DNA of 64,000 nucleotides from Prevotella sp. (lineage in GTDB: Bacteria > Bacteroidota > Bacteroidia > Bacteroidales > Bacteroidaceae), in contig JALFIM010000039.1 of assembly GCA_022775985.1 (NCBI GenBank), forward strand, positions 43,407 through 107,406, in the 5' to 3' direction. The notes beneath the pieces are model-generated. The model was not told where the DNA came from and made no database searches. It saw only the letters and a program-made list of their open reading frames with translations. Of the stretch, positions 11,241 to 22,027 are shown in pieces; position 1 is the first letter of the stretch; the number at the start of each line of letters is the position of its first letter. The position numbers and the translations under genes are program-made.

Positions 11241-12272
11241 TTACTGTTTATGATTGTTTTGAACGTATAGTGTCTCGTCGTGGCCACCGTCCGTGGCCTG
11301 TGCCGCGCTGCGCGGCGGCAGCTGTTGCTGTACGCACTTGTGGTCGTACTCCTCGTAGGCGTGTACTATGCGCGTCACGAGCTTGTGCCTTACGATGTCC
11401 TTCTGCGTGAGGTTGATGATGGCGAGGCCCTCTATCCCGCCGAGTATGGATATGGCCTCCTTCAGGCCGCTGCGCTGTCCGCGCGGCAGGTCTATCTGCG
11501 TCATGTCGCCGTTGATTATCATCTTGGTGTTCATGCACATACGGGTGAGGAACATGCGTATCTGCGCCGGCGTAGTGTTCTGCGCCTCCTCGAGTATCAC
11601 TACGGCATCGTTGAGCGTGCGTCCGCGCATGAAGGCGAGTGGTGCTATCTGTATCACGTTCTTCTCCATCATGTCCTGCAGCTTCACTGCGGGTATCATG
11701 TCCTCAAGAGCATCGTAGAGCGGTTGCAGATAGGGGTCTATCTTGTCTTTCATGTCGCCGGGCAAGAACCCGAGCTTCTCCCCTGCCTCCACGGCGGGGC
11801 GGCTCAGTATGATGCGCCTCACCACCTTGTCCTTGAGTGCTTTCACGGCAAGGGCTATGCTGAGGTAGGTCTTGCCCGTGCCGGCAGGGCCCACGGCAAA
11901 CACCATGTCGTTGGCCTCATACGCGTCTATGAGCTGCTGCTGGTGCTCGCTGCGGCTCTTTATGGGCTTGCCCGATATGTTGTATATGAGCGCACCCTTC
12001 ACGGAGTCGGCCTTCGTCTGCTTGCCTTTCACGATGTCGAGTATGTCCTCATCGTCTATGGCGTTGTACTTGAGCACATGCCTGCGTATGTTCTCCACGT
12101 TCTCCTCGAACGCCGCCATCTCTTCCTCATCGCCAAGCACCCTGATGACATTGTCGCGTGCCACGATGCGGAGTTTCGGAAAGAGCGACTTTATCATTTG
12201 GAAGTGCATGTTGTTCACCCCGTAAAACGTGACGGGGTCTATGTCTTCTAATATGATATGCTTCTCTATCAC
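11241..12272 (-). CDS. PhoH family ATPase
   Basis: [41 protein letters not shown]. Confidence 0.93.
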   Translation of the reverse strand: MIEKHIILEDIDPVTFYGVNNMHFQMIKSLFPKLRIVARDNVIRVLGDEEEMAAFEENVENIRRHVLKYNAIDDEDILDIVKGKQTKADSVKGALIYNISGKPIKSRSEHQQQLIDAYEANDMVFAVGPAGTGKTYLSIALAVKALKDKVVRRIILSRPAVEAGEKLGFLPGDMKDKIDPYLQPLYDALEDMIPAVKLQDMMEKNVIQIAPLAFMRGRTLNDAVVILEEAQNTTPAQIRMFLTRMCMNTKMIINGDMTQIDLPRGQRSGLKEAISILGGIEGLAIINLTQKDIVRHKLVTRIVHAYEEYDHKCVQQQLPPRSAAQATDGGHDETLYVQNNHKQ

Positions 12273-12473
12273 CTTAATATAATAGTTGTTTTCTTGTTCT
12301 TACTCAGTACGCGGCGGCACATCCTGCCGCCTCTGTACGCACAGCGGGCATGCCACCGATTTATTTATGCAAAGGTACGCCAAAAAAATGAGAAAAGCAC
12401 AATTTTACGGCAAAATGATAATGCGTCACACAAAATAGCGGCTCACCGCCAAGCGTCCCTTTACTGCAACGCC

Positions 12474-12543
12474 TTGCGAAATGGCCCATTTCACAGCGCA
12501 AAACGGCCCATTTTGCAACGCGAAATGGGCCGTTTTGCAACAC
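12474..12543. repeat. Quasi-palindrome array, copy A (3 units)
   Basis: gcgaaatggcccatttcacagcgcaaaacggcccattttgcaacgcgaaatgggccgttttgcaac; palindrome centres (GGCC) at 12483, 12505, 12528. Confidence 0.92.
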
Positions 12544-12884
12544 ACTCATAATCAATATACTACGCCAAGCAAATCCATAGCATCAGACATGCGGCGCGAC
12601 ACACCGCCAACAGGCCATCCATACAGCACCCCACTCACCCGATGTGCTCACGACAACACACGTGTCTCACCACTAATTGCCGCCGCACGGCAAAATTATC
12701 ACATCCGTGCGGCAGTTATCTCAGACTATTTTTGTACTTTTGCGCGAAGAAAGCGGCGGGCCACACTGGCACGAGCCACCCTCCCCTGCGGCCGTCCAAG
12801 GCCCTCACGGCAACACATAGCCCACGCCGCACAAAGCCGCCGAAACACGTCCACGTGCCACAGCGGCGCAAACACAGCATACAA

Positions 12885-13727
12885 ATGAGAATCAGCAAGA
12901 AAAGATATATACAGACATTCGGAATGACGGTGATAGCTCTCGCCATCATAAGGGCCGTGTGCCCATCAGTGGATGATGGCGGCACCACGACCTCCACAAG
13001 CGGTGCCACAGCCACCGACACTACGGCCGTAGTAGCCGACACCGCCAGTGCCGATACGCCACGCCACGACGACCCTGCCGACATGCCTGAGCTGCCGGCA
13101 CGATACAGCGGCAAGCTCTCCACCACGCGTTTCTTCAACCCCGACGGCACGCCGGCCAAGCACCGCATATACAGCGTGCCACACTTCGGCAACACGTTTC
13201 CCGACCAGAACGACGTGCAGCTCGCGGCCGCACAGAAATACGGTGTGAAACCCGTAGCCAACCGCGCCGACGCGGAGCATCGCATGAAAGAACTCGTCTA
13301 CGTGGGCAGCAACATGTACTTCCATGTAGACAAGCTGCGCAACAGCATCCCCTACCTCGTGCCGCGTGCCTCGGTGCTGCTTCAGGACATAGGGCGCAGC
13401 TTCTTCGACAGCCTGCAGGTGAAAGGCATACCACTGCACAAAATCATAGTGACGAGCGTGCTGCGCAGTAAGGAGGACGTGAGCAAGCTGCGCGGACACA
13501 ACGGCAACGCCACCCAGAACAGTTGCCACCTCTACGGCACCACATTCGACGTATGCTACAACCGCTACAAGACCGTGTACGACCCCGACGGACCGGCACG
13601 CCGCAGCGTGCGCAACGACACGCTGAAATGGGTTCTCAGCGAGGTGCTCAACGACATGCGCACCAACGGCCGCTGCCTGATAAAGTACGAGGTACATCAA
13701 GGGTGCTTCCACATCACCGTAAACTGA
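12885..13727 (+). CDS. DUF5715 / M15-like peptidase-fold secreted protein
   Basis: Hydrophobic N-terminus MRISKKRYIQTFGMTVIALAIIRAV; VTSVLRSKEDVSKLRGHNGNATQNSCHLYGTTFDV (S-x-H-x-x-G-x-x-x-D-like pattern). Confidence 0.65.
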   Translation: MRISKKRYIQTFGMTVIALAIIRAVCPSVDDGGTTTSTSGATATDTTAVVADTASADTPRHDDPADMPELPARYSGKLSTTRFFNPDGTPAKHRIYSVPHFGNTFPDQNDVQLAAAQKYGVKPVANRADAEHRMKELVYVGSNMYFHVDKLRNSIPYLVPRASVLLQDIGRSFFDSLQVKGIPLHKIIVTSVLRSKEDVSKLRGHNGNATQNSCHLYGTTFDVCYNRYKTVYDPDGPARRSVRNDTLKWVLSEVLNDMRTNGRCLIKYEVHQGCFHITVN

Positions 13728-13838
13728 GGCACGTACCTGTACATCAGCAGCACGCACGCCCTCTTACATATCAGGCGGCTGCACTATTCACTGCCGCCAG
13801 AAATTGTAAAATACATATTATAACTATTGCGACAATAC

Positions 13839-13884
13839 AAAAAAGGCATTGCCTCCGCCCACAGGGCGAAGTCAATGCCTTTTC
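13839..13884. terminator. Bidirectional intrinsic terminator between convergent genes
   Basis: AAAAAGGCATTG ... CAATGCCTTTT hairpin. Confidence 0.85.
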
Positions 13885-13913
13885 ATGTTTACCATCTGTT
13901 TGCTTATACTGTA

Positions 13914-16469
13914 TCAGCCAAGCCACTTCACATAGCAGAAGTCCTGACGGTGCGGCAGGTTCTCGTTCTTCGGGAACATGCGCACGCAGCTCCTGAACGA
14001 GCCGGCCACATCGGGCTCGAAGGTTGCCTCGAAAGTGTAGAGATTGCCCTCACGGCCCACCACCTTGAACGGACGGATGTTGAATATGCGGTCATTGCCA
14101 TTCTCGTCCTTGGTGACGGAGACGAGCTCCAAGCCTACGGCATCGTTCAAGCCCTGCTCGTCGATGACGTAGCGCATGGTGTAATTCTTGCCTGTCTCTG
14201 CACCGTAAAGCACGGAGTCGTCCTTAGACACCACGCTTATGGCATCCCAACGCTCTGCCACGGTCTCCTTCCACTGCGCGAGTTCCTTGGCCAGACGGTT
14301 GTCGTCGGCAGCGAGTTTGTGGAAGCGTGCGGCCTCCTTGGTGTAGAACTTGTCGTAGTAGTCGTCGAGCTGACGCTTCATAGTGTAGTGAGGAGCGATG
14401 GTGGCGATAGAGTTCTTTATGGTCTTTATCCAACCCTCGCTGTAACCCTTCTCGTTGCGGTCATAGTAGAGAGGGATAATCTCGTTCTCGAGCAGACTGT
14501 ATATGGTGGCAGCATCGAGCTGATCCTGATACCCCTGGTTCTGATAGGTACGCTTCTCAGGAAGTGCCCATCCAGCACCCTTGCGGTAGCCCTCTACCCA
14601 CCAGCCATCGAGTACGGAGAGGTTCACCACACCATTCATCTCGGCCTTCTCGCCAGATGTGCCCGATGCCTCCAGAGGACGGGTCGGGGTGTTCATCCAG
14701 ATGTCTACTCCAGACACAAGACGGCGTGCGAGCTGCATGTCGTAGTCCTCCAGGAAGATAATCTTGCCGAGGAACTCAGGACGCTGGCTTATCTCAAATA
14801 TCTTCTTGATAAGGCCCTGGCCTGCGCCATCGGCAGGGTGTGCCTTGCCCGAGAAGAGGAACTGTACGGGATGCTCCGGGTCGTTGACAATCTTAGACAG
14901 ACGGTCGAGGTCGGTAAAGAGAAGGTGCGCACGCTTGTATGTAGCGAATCGGCGGCAGAAGCCTATGATGAGTGCGTTGGGGTTGATACGCTCAAGCAGC
15001 GACACCACACGCGACGGGTCGCCCTGATTCTTGAGCCATGTCTGGCTGAACTTCTCGCGTATGTAGTTGGTGAGTTTCTTCTTAAGAGCCATACGGGTCT
15101 CCCATATCTCGTCATCGGGCACATTGTATATAGCATGCCAGATGCTCTCGTTGCTCTGGTCGCCCATGAAGTTCTCGTCGAAGTACTTGGCATAGAGCTT
15201 GCGCCACTCGGTAGCAGTCCATGTGGGGAAGTGTACGCCGTTGGTGACGTAGCCTACGTGATTCTCCTCTGGATAGTAGCCTTTCCAGATGGGGGCGAAC
15301 ATCTGCTGGCTCACCCATCCGTGCAGCTTGCTCACGCCATTGACCTCCTGACAGGTGTTGCATGCGAACGTAGACATGCAGAAACGCTCCGAGTGGTCAT
15401 CGGGATTCTGACGCCCCATGCCGATAAACTCATCCCATGAGATGCCGAGCATCTGAGGATAGCCGCCCATGTACTTTCCGAAGAGAGCCTCATCGAAGTA
15501 GTCGTGACCTGCGGGCACGGGAGTGTGTACGGTGTAGAGGGAAGAGGCACGCACGAGTTCCAGTGCCTGATTGAATGTGAGGCCCTGCTTAACATAGTCG
15601 CACAGACGCTCCAGGTTGCACAGGGCAGCATGACCCTCGTTGCAGTGGTACACGTCTTTCTTTATGCCGAGTTTCTTGAGCATGAGCATACCGCCTATAC
15701 CGAGCAGTATCTCCTGCTTCAGGCGGTTCTCCCAGTCGCCACCATACAGAGAGTGCGTGATGGGCTTGTCGAACTCAGAGTTCATGTCGTTGTCGGTATC
15801 GAGCAGATACAGCTTCACACGGCCAACGTTCACCTGCCATACGTAGGCATGCACCTGATAGTTCATGTAAGGCACATCCACCACCAAGGGGTTGCCGTTC
15901 TCATCGTGTACGCGCTCTATGGGCAGCGAGTTGAAGTTCTGTGCATCGTAGTTGGCTATCTGCTGGCCGTCCATGCTGAGCGACTGCTTGAAGTAGCCGT
16001 AGCGGTAGAGGAAGCCGATGGCGCACATATCCACGTTGCTGTCGGACGCTTCCTTCACATAGTCGCCAGCGAGCATGCCCAGACCGCCAGAGTAAATTTT
16101 CAGCACCTGATTGATACCGTACTCCATACAGAAGTAAGCTACGGACGGACGCTTCTTATTGGGCTTTACGTCCATGTATGCGCGGAACTGCTTGTACACG
16201 TCCTTCACACGCTTCATGATGGACTTGTCCTTCACGATGGCCTCCTTACGCTCGTAGCTCAGACGCTCCAGCAGCAGCACGGGGTTGCAGCCCACCTCGT
16301 CGTAGAGTTTGGAGTCGAGGCTCTCCCACATGTCGCGGGCTTCGTAATTCCATGCCCACCACATGTTGTGGGCAATCTCATCAAGACACTTCAACTGCTC
16401 AGGGAGTGTAGACTTGATGCTTACTTCCTTCCACTGAGGAGCGTTTGAATAATCTGCTTTAATTTTCAT
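13914..16469 (-). CDS. glgP: Alpha-glucan (glycogen/starch) phosphorylase
   Basis: [79 protein letters not shown]. Confidence 0.93.
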   Translation of the reverse strand: MKIKADYSNAPQWKEVSIKSTLPEQLKCLDEIAHNMWWAWNYEARDMWESLDSKLYDEVGCNPVLLLERLSYERKEAIVKDKSIMKRVKDVYKQFRAYMDVKPNKKRPSVAYFCMEYGINQVLKIYSGGLGMLAGDYVKEASDSNVDMCAIGFLYRYGYFKQSLSMDGQQIANYDAQNFNSLPIERVHDENGNPLVVDVPYMNYQVHAYVWQVNVGRVKLYLLDTDNDMNSEFDKPITHSLYGGDWENRLKQEILLGIGGMLMLKKLGIKKDVYHCNEGHAALCNLERLCDYVKQGLTFNQALELVRASSLYTVHTPVPAGHDYFDEALFGKYMGGYPQMLGISWDEFIGMGRQNPDDHSERFCMSTFACNTCQEVNGVSKLHGWVSQQMFAPIWKGYYPEENHVGYVTNGVHFPTWTATEWRKLYAKYFDENFMGDQSNESIWHAIYNVPDDEIWETRMALKKKLTNYIREKFSQTWLKNQGDPSRVVSLLERINPNALIIGFCRRFATYKRAHLLFTDLDRLSKIVNDPEHPVQFLFSGKAHPADGAGQGLIKKIFEISQRPEFLGKIIFLEDYDMQLARRLVSGVDIWMNTPTRPLEASGTSGEKAEMNGVVNLSVLDGWWVEGYRKGAGWALPEKRTYQNQGYQDQLDAATIYSLLENEIIPLYYDRNEKGYSEGWIKTIKNSIATIAPHYTMKRQLDDYYDKFYTKEAARFHKLAADDNRLAKELAQWKETVAERWDAISVVSKDDSVLYGAETGKNYTMRYVIDEQGLNDAVGLELVSVTKDENGNDRIFNIRPFKVVGREGNLYTFEATFEPDVAGSFRSCVRMFPKNENLPHRQDFCYVKWLG

Positions 16470-16481
16470 TACTATGTATTT

Positions 16482-18140
16482 TTATTTGTCTGTTCGTTTT
16501 GCGGCCTTACGCAATGCCATATCGTAAGCCTCATGATAATACTTTATGAAGTGTGACCACAGGGCTTTCTCCGACAGGGCGAGGGCCTTGCGGCGTACCT
16601 TGGTCACGTCTTTCGGGCTGAGTGCCGAGTACTCCACTATGGTGTCGCATATCTCGGTGGTCAATGCGTCATAGTTGGTGTCGGTACGGTGTACCACCTT
16701 CACGCCGTCGGCTATCTCGCCATAACGCCCTATGACACTGTTGGCCCACAGGCCGAACCCGGCCAAATCGGTGGTAATGCACGGCACATGGAACGCCACG
16801 GCCTCAAGAGGAGTATAGCCCCAGGGCTCATAATAAGAAGGATACACGCACAAATCGTTGCCGAGAATGGCATCATAGTACGGCATGTTGAAGATACCAT
16901 CGTCGCCCGTAAGGTAGCACGGAACGAATATCAGCGTGACACGGTGGTCGGTGTTGTCAATGCCGAGGCGCGATGCCATGCCGAGCACCTTATCCTCCCA
17001 CTCATTATTGAGCTCATGCGTGATGACGGGATTGGGCAGCGGAGTATCGTACACGCGGCTGCTGTCGGCCAGACGGGCCTTGACATCCTCACGAGGTGCC
17101 TTGACCCATGCCGGCACCTCTATCAGTGCTATGACACGCTTGCCGAGGCTGTCTGCTCCACGGAGCTTGGATATGCTGTCAATGAACGCGTCTATGCCCT
17201 TGTTGCGGAACTCATAGCGGCCACTCGTAGACACTATCATCGTGGACTTGTCATCGAAGGTGTCGCCAGTAAGCACGTTTGCGAGACGGAGGATGAACTT
17301 GCGCACCTCCTGACGGCGGCTCTTGAACGCTGCTGCCGAAGGCACGAAGGAGTTGTCGAAACCGTTAGGCAGCACCACGTCTACTGGTTTGTCGAGAAGT
17401 TGCGCACACTCCTTAGCCGTGATGTCGCTTACCGTAGTGAAGCAGTCTACGTTGTGCGCTGTCTGCTTTTCTATCGAGTGCTTGCTCTGCATGTTGAGTT
17501 CGCCGGCCATCTGGTCGCCATTGTAGCCCTCAAAATATTCATACAGGGCCTTGTTGTTGCCGGCTATGCTGCGGCCTATGCTCGTGGCATGCGTCGTAAA
17601 CACCGTGGCGACAGCCGGAAGGTACTTCTTAATGTATAGCAGTCCGAGTCCTGTCATCCACTCATTGCCATGATATATCACGCGGTCGTGGGCAGAGAGG
17701 TAGTGCTTGTAGTAGCTCTCCACCACGCGTGCGGCTGCATACGAGAACATGGAAGCCTCATCGTAGTCGCCATAGGCATGAAGGCTGTCTACGCCGAAGT
17801 CCTCCCACATGCGGCCATAGATACTGTCTTTGTCTGAGTAGAAAGGAGTGAAGTCTACGAGTATGGCGACAGGATTGCCAGGAACAGTCCAGCGTCCTGT
17901 TCTGACCTTCAGCCCCTGATGGGCAGCCTCGACTTTCCAATCGGAAAACAACGAGCCGTCCTCCATAAAATATGGGCACTCCGTCTTTGACCAACAGTCT
18001 GGGCCAATGAATATTATTCGGTCTGGCATTTCGTTCTGCAAGGTTTGCGCACGTGAGGACAAAACTGTATAAATACCTCCTACTTTATTACAAACCTCCC
18101 AACTTGACTCGAATATGTAATCTGGTTTTAAGAGTTTCAT
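16482..18140 (-). CDS. Glycogen synthase, GT3 (eukaryote-like) family
   Basis: FESSWEVCNKVGGIYTVLSSRAQ, TVFTTHATSIGRSIAGNN, YPSYYEPWGYTPLEAVAF. Confidence 0.9.
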   Translation of the reverse strand: MKLLKPDYIFESSWEVCNKVGGIYTVLSSRAQTLQNEMPDRIIFIGPDCWSKTECPYFMEDGSLFSDWKVEAAHQGLKVRTGRWTVPGNPVAILVDFTPFYSDKDSIYGRMWEDFGVDSLHAYGDYDEASMFSYAAARVVESYYKHYLSAHDRVIYHGNEWMTGLGLLYIKKYLPAVATVFTTHATSIGRSIAGNNKALYEYFEGYNGDQMAGELNMQSKHSIEKQTAHNVDCFTTVSDITAKECAQLLDKPVDVVLPNGFDNSFVPSAAAFKSRRQEVRKFILRLANVLTGDTFDDKSTMIVSTSGRYEFRNKGIDAFIDSISKLRGADSLGKRVIALIEVPAWVKAPREDVKARLADSSRVYDTPLPNPVITHELNNEWEDKVLGMASRLGIDNTDHRVTLIFVPCYLTGDDGIFNMPYYDAILGNDLCVYPSYYEPWGYTPLEAVAFHVPCITTDLAGFGLWANSVIGRYGEIADGVKVVHRTDTNYDALTTEICDTIVEYSALSPKDVTKVRRKALALSEKALWSHFIKYYHEAYDMALRKAAKRTDK

Positions 18141-18470
18141 ATATAATTATATAAATAGCCTCGCAAATGTACGATTAAAAATGCGAATAAAAAACTTTAT
18201 AACAAACAAAATCGAAAATTCCGATGCTTTCTTGATTTAATTCTGTGTCAGTGCGTGATTTAAATCCGTATCACAGCTAAAAACCATCACGAGAAGCCGT
18301 ACCAGCCTAATAATCAGCAAAAGACATGGCATTTCTTCAGGAACGTGCAAAACAACCGTCAGCCATGTTTGCCACATAGCATGATTTATCTGAAGAAAAG
18401 ACGAAATTGAACGCACCCGACACCGTAAGCAGATTGTTCAGGACTGAAATTCATACCAGAACATATCAGT

Positions 18471-18562
18471 TTGCGAAATGGGCCGAATTGCACTGCGAAA
18501 TGGGCCGTTTCGCAGCCTAAAACGGGCCGTTTTACGCTGCATTTCGGGCCATCTTGCAACAC
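18471..18562. repeat. Quasi-palindrome array, copy B (4 units)
   Basis: ttgcgaaatgggccgaattgcactgcgaaatgggccgtttcgcagcctaaaacgggccgttttacgctgcatttcgggccatcttgcaac; centres at 18481, 18503, 18525, 18547 (exact 22-bp period). Confidence 0.92.
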
Positions 18563-18773
18563 ATTGTGAATCAGACCGATACGGAACAGCATGTATTTGC
18601 ATCAATGACAATGCTATTACAGATTTCTGATTGGCTAAACGTAGTCTCTCTAATTATTGAAATAATATGTGAGAAAAGACTCTAATATAAATCCATCCTG
18701 TGTACTTCCTTGTCAATACTGCCTTTATCAATGATTTTACCTCAAGCCTTGTTTACTCTCAACTTTTTTATGT

Positions 18774-18844
18774 AAGTTTGCATAATGTAAGCTACGGCTC
18801 GGCAATTGAAACAAGTTCCACTGCCCTCGCACTTGCATTACATC
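18774..18844 (+). repeat. Dispersed promoter/leader repeat, copy 1
   Basis: TAAGTTTGCATAATGTAAGCTACGGCTCGGCAATTGAAACAAGTTCCACTGCCCTCGCACTTGCATTACAT; aligns with reverse complement of 34250-34317. Confidence 0.8.
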
Positions 18845-18865
18845 CGCGTTTAAAATATCTTGATT

Positions 18866-19300
18866 ATGAGAAAATTAGTATTATCATTGCTCACGGCATT
18901 CATATCGCTCACGGCACTGGCACAACAGGGCGACGGCACATTCAAGGGTTATCTCTACAATAAGGAGTATCAGGTGTTTCTGAAGATAAACTTCGTTGAC
19001 AACAACGTGGTGCCCAACGGGCAGGAACTGTTCGGAGAACTGCCTGGTTTCTTCGGCGCGAAACGCGACCCACGCCAATGGCTCATAACCAAAGCCAGTG
19101 TCACAGGCAAGAAATCGGCAAAACTCGACATAATAAACGACTACGGCAGCGAGGATCTCACCGCCACTCTGTCTTACGACGGCAACGGCACCTATACGCT
19201 GAAACAGGAGTCGGGCAGCAGAATAAAGATAGCTGTAAACCGCAAATGGGTGAAGATACCCACTTCACTGAAGTTTACCAGAGCCGACGAGAAGGACTGA
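18866..19300 (+). CDS. Secreted protein of unknown function
   Basis: Signal peptide MRKLVLSLLTAFISLTALAQQ; -7 box TAAGTTTG upstream. Confidence 0.75.
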   Translation: MRKLVLSLLTAFISLTALAQQGDGTFKGYLYNKEYQVFLKINFVDNNVVPNGQELFGELPGFFGAKRDPRQWLITKASVTGKKSAKLDIINDYGSEDLTATLSYDGNGTYTLKQESGSRIKIAVNRKWVKIPTSLKFTRADEKD

Positions 19301-19315
19301 ACATCACTCCAGGCA

Positions 19316-20449
19316 TCACACCATCATCATGTCGCTCATCACCATATCGCTGACGAACAAGCCCTTACGCGTCAGGCGGAGATGATTGTCATGCAGCTCG
19401 AGCAGCCCGTCGGCCATGCTCTTGCGTGCGCATTTGAGAGCGAAAGCACGATGTCTGTCACTAAGCACTCCAAGATTGAGCCCCTCACAAGTGCGCATAG
19501 CTGTGGTCACAAGGTCGTCATAGTGCGTGTCAGCGTCTATCCGCTCACCCTCCTGCGGCACGATGCCATCACTGACAGACCTCACATACTCTGCCACATC
19601 AGCCACGTTCCAGCAACGTCTTGTCTTTAGGTACGAGTGGGCAGAGGCACCAAAGCCGAGATACGGCACATCATGCCAATAGCTGCTGTTGTGCAACGAG
19701 CGCCGCCCTGGCTTCGCGAAATTGCTTATCTCATAATGCTCGTAGCCATTAGCCGCAAGCATGTCCATAAGCTCGGTGTACATCGCAAGGCAGATATCAT
19801 CGTCGGTCTGTGCCACACGGCCCGACTGGAGCATGGCATACAGCGGTGTGCCCTCCTCGTACATCAGACTGTAAGCCGAGATATGCTCCGGCTCCAATGC
19901 CACAGCCGCCCTCAAGTCGTCGCGCCATTGCGCCAATGTCTCACCGGGGAACCCGAACATGAGGTCTATGCTCACATTGTCGATGCCGGCACGTCGCACT
20001 GCGGCCACTGCCTCAACAGCCTGTCGCGCTGTATGACGGCGGTGTATCATGCGCAGACGCTCATCGCTGAAGGTTTGCACGCCCATGCTTATGCGGTTTA
20101 CGCCGCAATCCTTGAGTGCCATTACCACATCACCGCTCACATCGTCGGGATTCATCTCCACCGTTATCTCACGAGGACGACACGTGTATGTCTCCCCCAC
20201 TTTTCCTATTATCGCGCACAAGTCATCGACAGGCAGCACCGAAGGGGTGCCTCCACCTATATATATAGTGTCTACCACGCTGTCGCCCATCGGCGCGAGA
20301 GCATCCATTTCACCGCAGCGAAGTTCCATCTCACGCATCAGTGCCTCCACGTATTGCGAGCGAAGCGAAGCCGAAGTGGTGCTATAAAAACCGCAATATA
20401 TGCAACGGCTCTTGCAGAATGGTATATGTATATAAATGCCTGTTCTCAT
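19316..20449 (-). CDS. hemW: Radical SAM HemW-like (coproporphyrinogen III oxidase-like) protein
   Basis: GIYIHIPFCKSRCIYCGFYS (CxxxCxxC) and VDTIYIGGGTPSVL. Confidence 0.93.
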   Translation of the reverse strand: MRTGIYIHIPFCKSRCIYCGFYSTTSASLRSQYVEALMREMELRCGEMDALAPMGDSVVDTIYIGGGTPSVLPVDDLCAIIGKVGETYTCRPREITVEMNPDDVSGDVVMALKDCGVNRISMGVQTFSDERLRMIHRRHTARQAVEAVAAVRRAGIDNVSIDLMFGFPGETLAQWRDDLRAAVALEPEHISAYSLMYEEGTPLYAMLQSGRVAQTDDDICLAMYTELMDMLAANGYEHYEISNFAKPGRRSLHNSSYWHDVPYLGFGASAHSYLKTRRCWNVADVAEYVRSVSDGIVPQEGERIDADTHYDDLVTTAMRTCEGLNLGVLSDRHRAFALKCARKSMADGLLELHDNHLRLTRKGLFVSDMVMSDMMMV

Positions 20450-20762
20450 AATGATGACATGTTTTTATGACACGCAAAATTAGCAATAAACTCTGATTCC
20501 ACAATATTTTCGCACCCAACAAAAATACGATTTATGCGCAAACACACGTCTGCTGACATACACACCACCGCATTTTCCGTCATCACGCCGCCGACAATAA
20601 TCGCTGTGGATGCTTGGTCTGTGCCGAAAAAGATGTAATTTTGCATATACTCCCCTACGGCATACGCACATGCCACAGACAAAAGCGCAAAACACGGCAA
20701 CGCGATACACTATCAGCAGCGGCCGCCAATACACACATCATCAACGACACTCATCTGAACGA

Positions 20763-21527
20763 ATGAAAGCAATAGTAATGGGAGCCACTTCAGGCATAGG
20801 CATGGAAGTGGCCAGACAGCTTGCCGCCAAAGGCTGGAAGGTAGGCATCGCAGGGCGCAGGACAGAGCGGCTTGCCGCACTTGCGGAGTCGGTAGAAGGC
20901 ATAGTGGCATACAAGAGCATAGACATCATGTCTGATGATGCTCCTGCCCTGCTCACCGAACTTATTGACGAAATGGGCGGTGTAGACCTCTACTTCCACA
21001 GTTCTGGGATAGGATGGCAAAACGAAATGCTCGATATGGGCAAGGAACTGTCTACCGTAGCCACCAATTGCGCCGGCCTTGTGCGGATGACCGACACGCT
21101 GCTTGGATGGTTCGCCGCAAAATGTGGCGCAGAGACACGCGACCACGCACAGCACGACAAGCCACACTTGCACATAGCCTGTATCACGTCGATAGCAGGA
21201 ACGAAAGGACTCGGTGCCGCACCCGCCTACTCGGCTTCCAAGAGATTCCAAAGCCACTACCTCGAAAGCCTCCAGCAACTCGCCACAATACGCCACCTCA
21301 ACGTCAGCATCACCGACATCCGCCCCGGCTTCGTGGCCACGCCACTGATTGAGGGCAGCAGATACCCATTGCAACTAAAGGCCGACGACGTGGCCGCAAA
21401 AGCCATCAAGGCGATAGAACGCGGCAAGAAAGTGTCTGTCATAGACTGGCGTTACGCCATACTCGTACGCCTGTGGCGACTGATACCGCGCAGCCTGTGG
21501 GTAAAACTGCCAATAACTACGAAGTAG
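20763..21527 (+). CDS. SDR family oxidoreductase
   Basis: MKAIVMGATSGIGMEVARQLAAKGWKVGIAGRR; YSASK motif; -7 TAATTTTG at 20637. Confidence 0.9.
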   Translation: MKAIVMGATSGIGMEVARQLAAKGWKVGIAGRRTERLAALAESVEGIVAYKSIDIMSDDAPALLTELIDEMGGVDLYFHSSGIGWQNEMLDMGKELSTVATNCAGLVRMTDTLLGWFAAKCGAETRDHAQHDKPHLHIACITSIAGTKGLGAAPAYSASKRFQSHYLESLQQLATIRHLNVSITDIRPGFVATPLIEGSRYPLQLKADDVAAKAIKAIERGKKVSVIDWRYAILVRLWRLIPRSLWVKLPITTK

Positions 21528-21564
21528 CCGCCCTGCTTGTCGGGTGAGCCCAGGCCCGACTGCC

Positions 21565-21608
21565 GAGAAGCATACATATAAAAAAGGAGAAGCATACATA
21601 CAAAAAAG
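21565..21608. repeat. 22-bp tandem duplication GAGAAGCATACATAyAAAAAAG x2
   Basis: 21565-21586 and 21587-21608, one mismatch. Confidence 0.9.
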
Positions 21609-21637
21609 ACTCCAACACTTTCGTGCTGGAGTCTTTT
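21603..21637. terminator. Intrinsic terminator downstream of tRNA-Pro
   Basis: AAAAAGACTCCAACAC tttcg TGCTGGAGTCTTTT hairpin. Confidence 0.8.
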
Positions 21638-21638
21638 G

Positions 21639-21712
21639 TCGGGGCGACAGGATTCGAACCTGCGGCCGCCTGGTCCCAAACCAGGAGCGCTACCGGGCTG
21701 CGCTACACCCCG
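21639..21712 (-). tRNA. tRNA-Pro (anticodon TGG)
   Basis: Reverse complement CGGGGTGTAGCGCAGCCCGGTAGCGCTCCTGGTTTGGGACCAGGCGGCCGCAGGTTCGAATCCTGTCGCCCCGA folds as a cloverleaf. Confidence 0.95.
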
Positions 21713-22027
21713 ATTGGCTGAGAGGTATTCCTCTTTTGCGAGTGCAAAGGTATGCAAAAACTGTGAGCCTTGCAAATTTTATATTAACAATTTTAATGCA
21801 GCATGGCAATATTCCATGCTTTTTGCGATGCCAAGACATGTATTGACGAACAGCATCTGCTACCAGCCCCGACAGCAATAGCACCCTGCACAATACAACA
21901 TGCACTATATAAAGGCAATGCCTATTATTGCGAACGCCCTTAAACCAACAGACCAAATCTGCCGATTTAAGGGCGTTCTCCGTTTCCTTACAGTGAATAA
22001 CGCCTCTGCGTACAGAGCGTCAGCCGA

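Noticed and set aside
12474-12543. CRISPR array interpretation of the palindrome arrays
   Set aside because: No unique spacers: consecutive units are separated by only 2-5 bp, and no cas genes are present.
12361-12555. Small ORFs across palindrome array A (and 18386-18592, 46298-46513 at other copies)
   Set aside because: Arise from repeat sequence lacking stops; not conserved between copies.
13827-15440. 537-aa + strand ORF antisense to glycogen phosphorylase
   Set aside because: Shadow ORF of a clearly recognisable phosphorylase; translation resembles no family and is dominated by codon-complement composition.
16482-18140. Eukaryote-like glycogen synthase as possible horizontal transfer
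   Set aside because: GT3-type glycogen synthases next to this phosphorylase type are known in Bacteroidales.
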